From Dehalococcoidales bacterium (GTDB taxonomy: Bacteria > Chloroflexota > Dehalococcoidia > Dehalococcoidales > UBA3254): a DNA stretch of 23,303 nucleotides. The stretch lies in the NCBI GenBank assembly GCA_016926695.1, contig JAFGOB010000023.1:1-23303 (forward strand), given 5' to 3'. Shown here piece by piece: positions 23,241 through 23,303 of this stretch. The position numbers and the translations under genes were made by a program. Numbering within the stretch: position 1 is the stretch's first letter; every line of letters begins with the position of its first letter. The notes beneath the pieces are model-generated. The model worked only from the letters and a program-made list of their open reading frames with translations, was not told the DNA's origin and searched no databases.

Positions 23241-23303
23241 TATCCAATAAGCAAAGTTAGGTTTAAGAAGTAAATGAATCATGCAAAGATTCGAGAATAG
23301 AAG

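Overview
The window (23.3 kb, moderate GC) is a dense bacterial chromosome segment. It looks like an anaerobe, most likely a member of the Chloroflexota (Dehalococcoidia-like). That placement is inference. It rests on the Ser/Thr-rich linker behind the lipobox of the binding protein, the pyrogallol-transhydroxylase-like molybdoenzyme, the uncharacterised FAD/ferredoxin reductase pair, and a dispersed palindromic repeat of the GTCATTGCGA...GAAGCAATC type. No rRNA, tRNA or CRISPR array was seen.

Left part (1-6.7 kb): the 3' end of a class III aminotransferase is followed by a YtcJ-type amidohydrolase (+). Convergent to these, on the minus strand, lie a cupin gene followed by a MoaF-like gene. 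Further upstream on the same strand is a flavoprotein plus two-cluster ferredoxin pair, related in architecture to fumarate reductase and APS reductase, of unknown substrate.

Centre (7-13.3 kb): a minus-strand family-5 solute-binding lipoprotein has a strong promoter and operator-like repeats. It is followed by a two-gene operon coding for a molybdopterin enzyme and its Fe-S subunit that closely match pyrogallol-phloroglucinol transhydroxylase (AthL/AthS). Directly upstream of that operon is a frameshifted relic of an IS5-family transposase, then a palindromic repeat element.

Right part (13.6-23 kb): a complete dppBCDF-like ABC transporter operon (+) is followed by a MarR regulator whose promoter carries a perfect inverted repeat. 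A TetR regulator then diverges from a tightly packed operon of a monoacylglycerol-lipase-like hydrolase, glycerol dehydrogenase and a fused two-domain dihydroxyacetone kinase. That operon forms a readable route: acylglycerol to glycerol to dihydroxyacetone to DHAP.

Taken together, I read a catabolic island. The ABC system (binding protein plus BCDF, on opposite sides of the transhydroxylase operon) probably imports a small organic substrate. The molybdoenzyme and the flavoprotein/ferredoxin pair probably act on hydroxylated or unsaturated compounds. The glycerol operon is a separate, TetR-controlled module. The points most worth following are the altered active-site segment of the AthL-like subunit, the intermediate Fe-S cluster pattern of the AthS-like subunit, and the complete lipase-GldA-DhaKL funnel.
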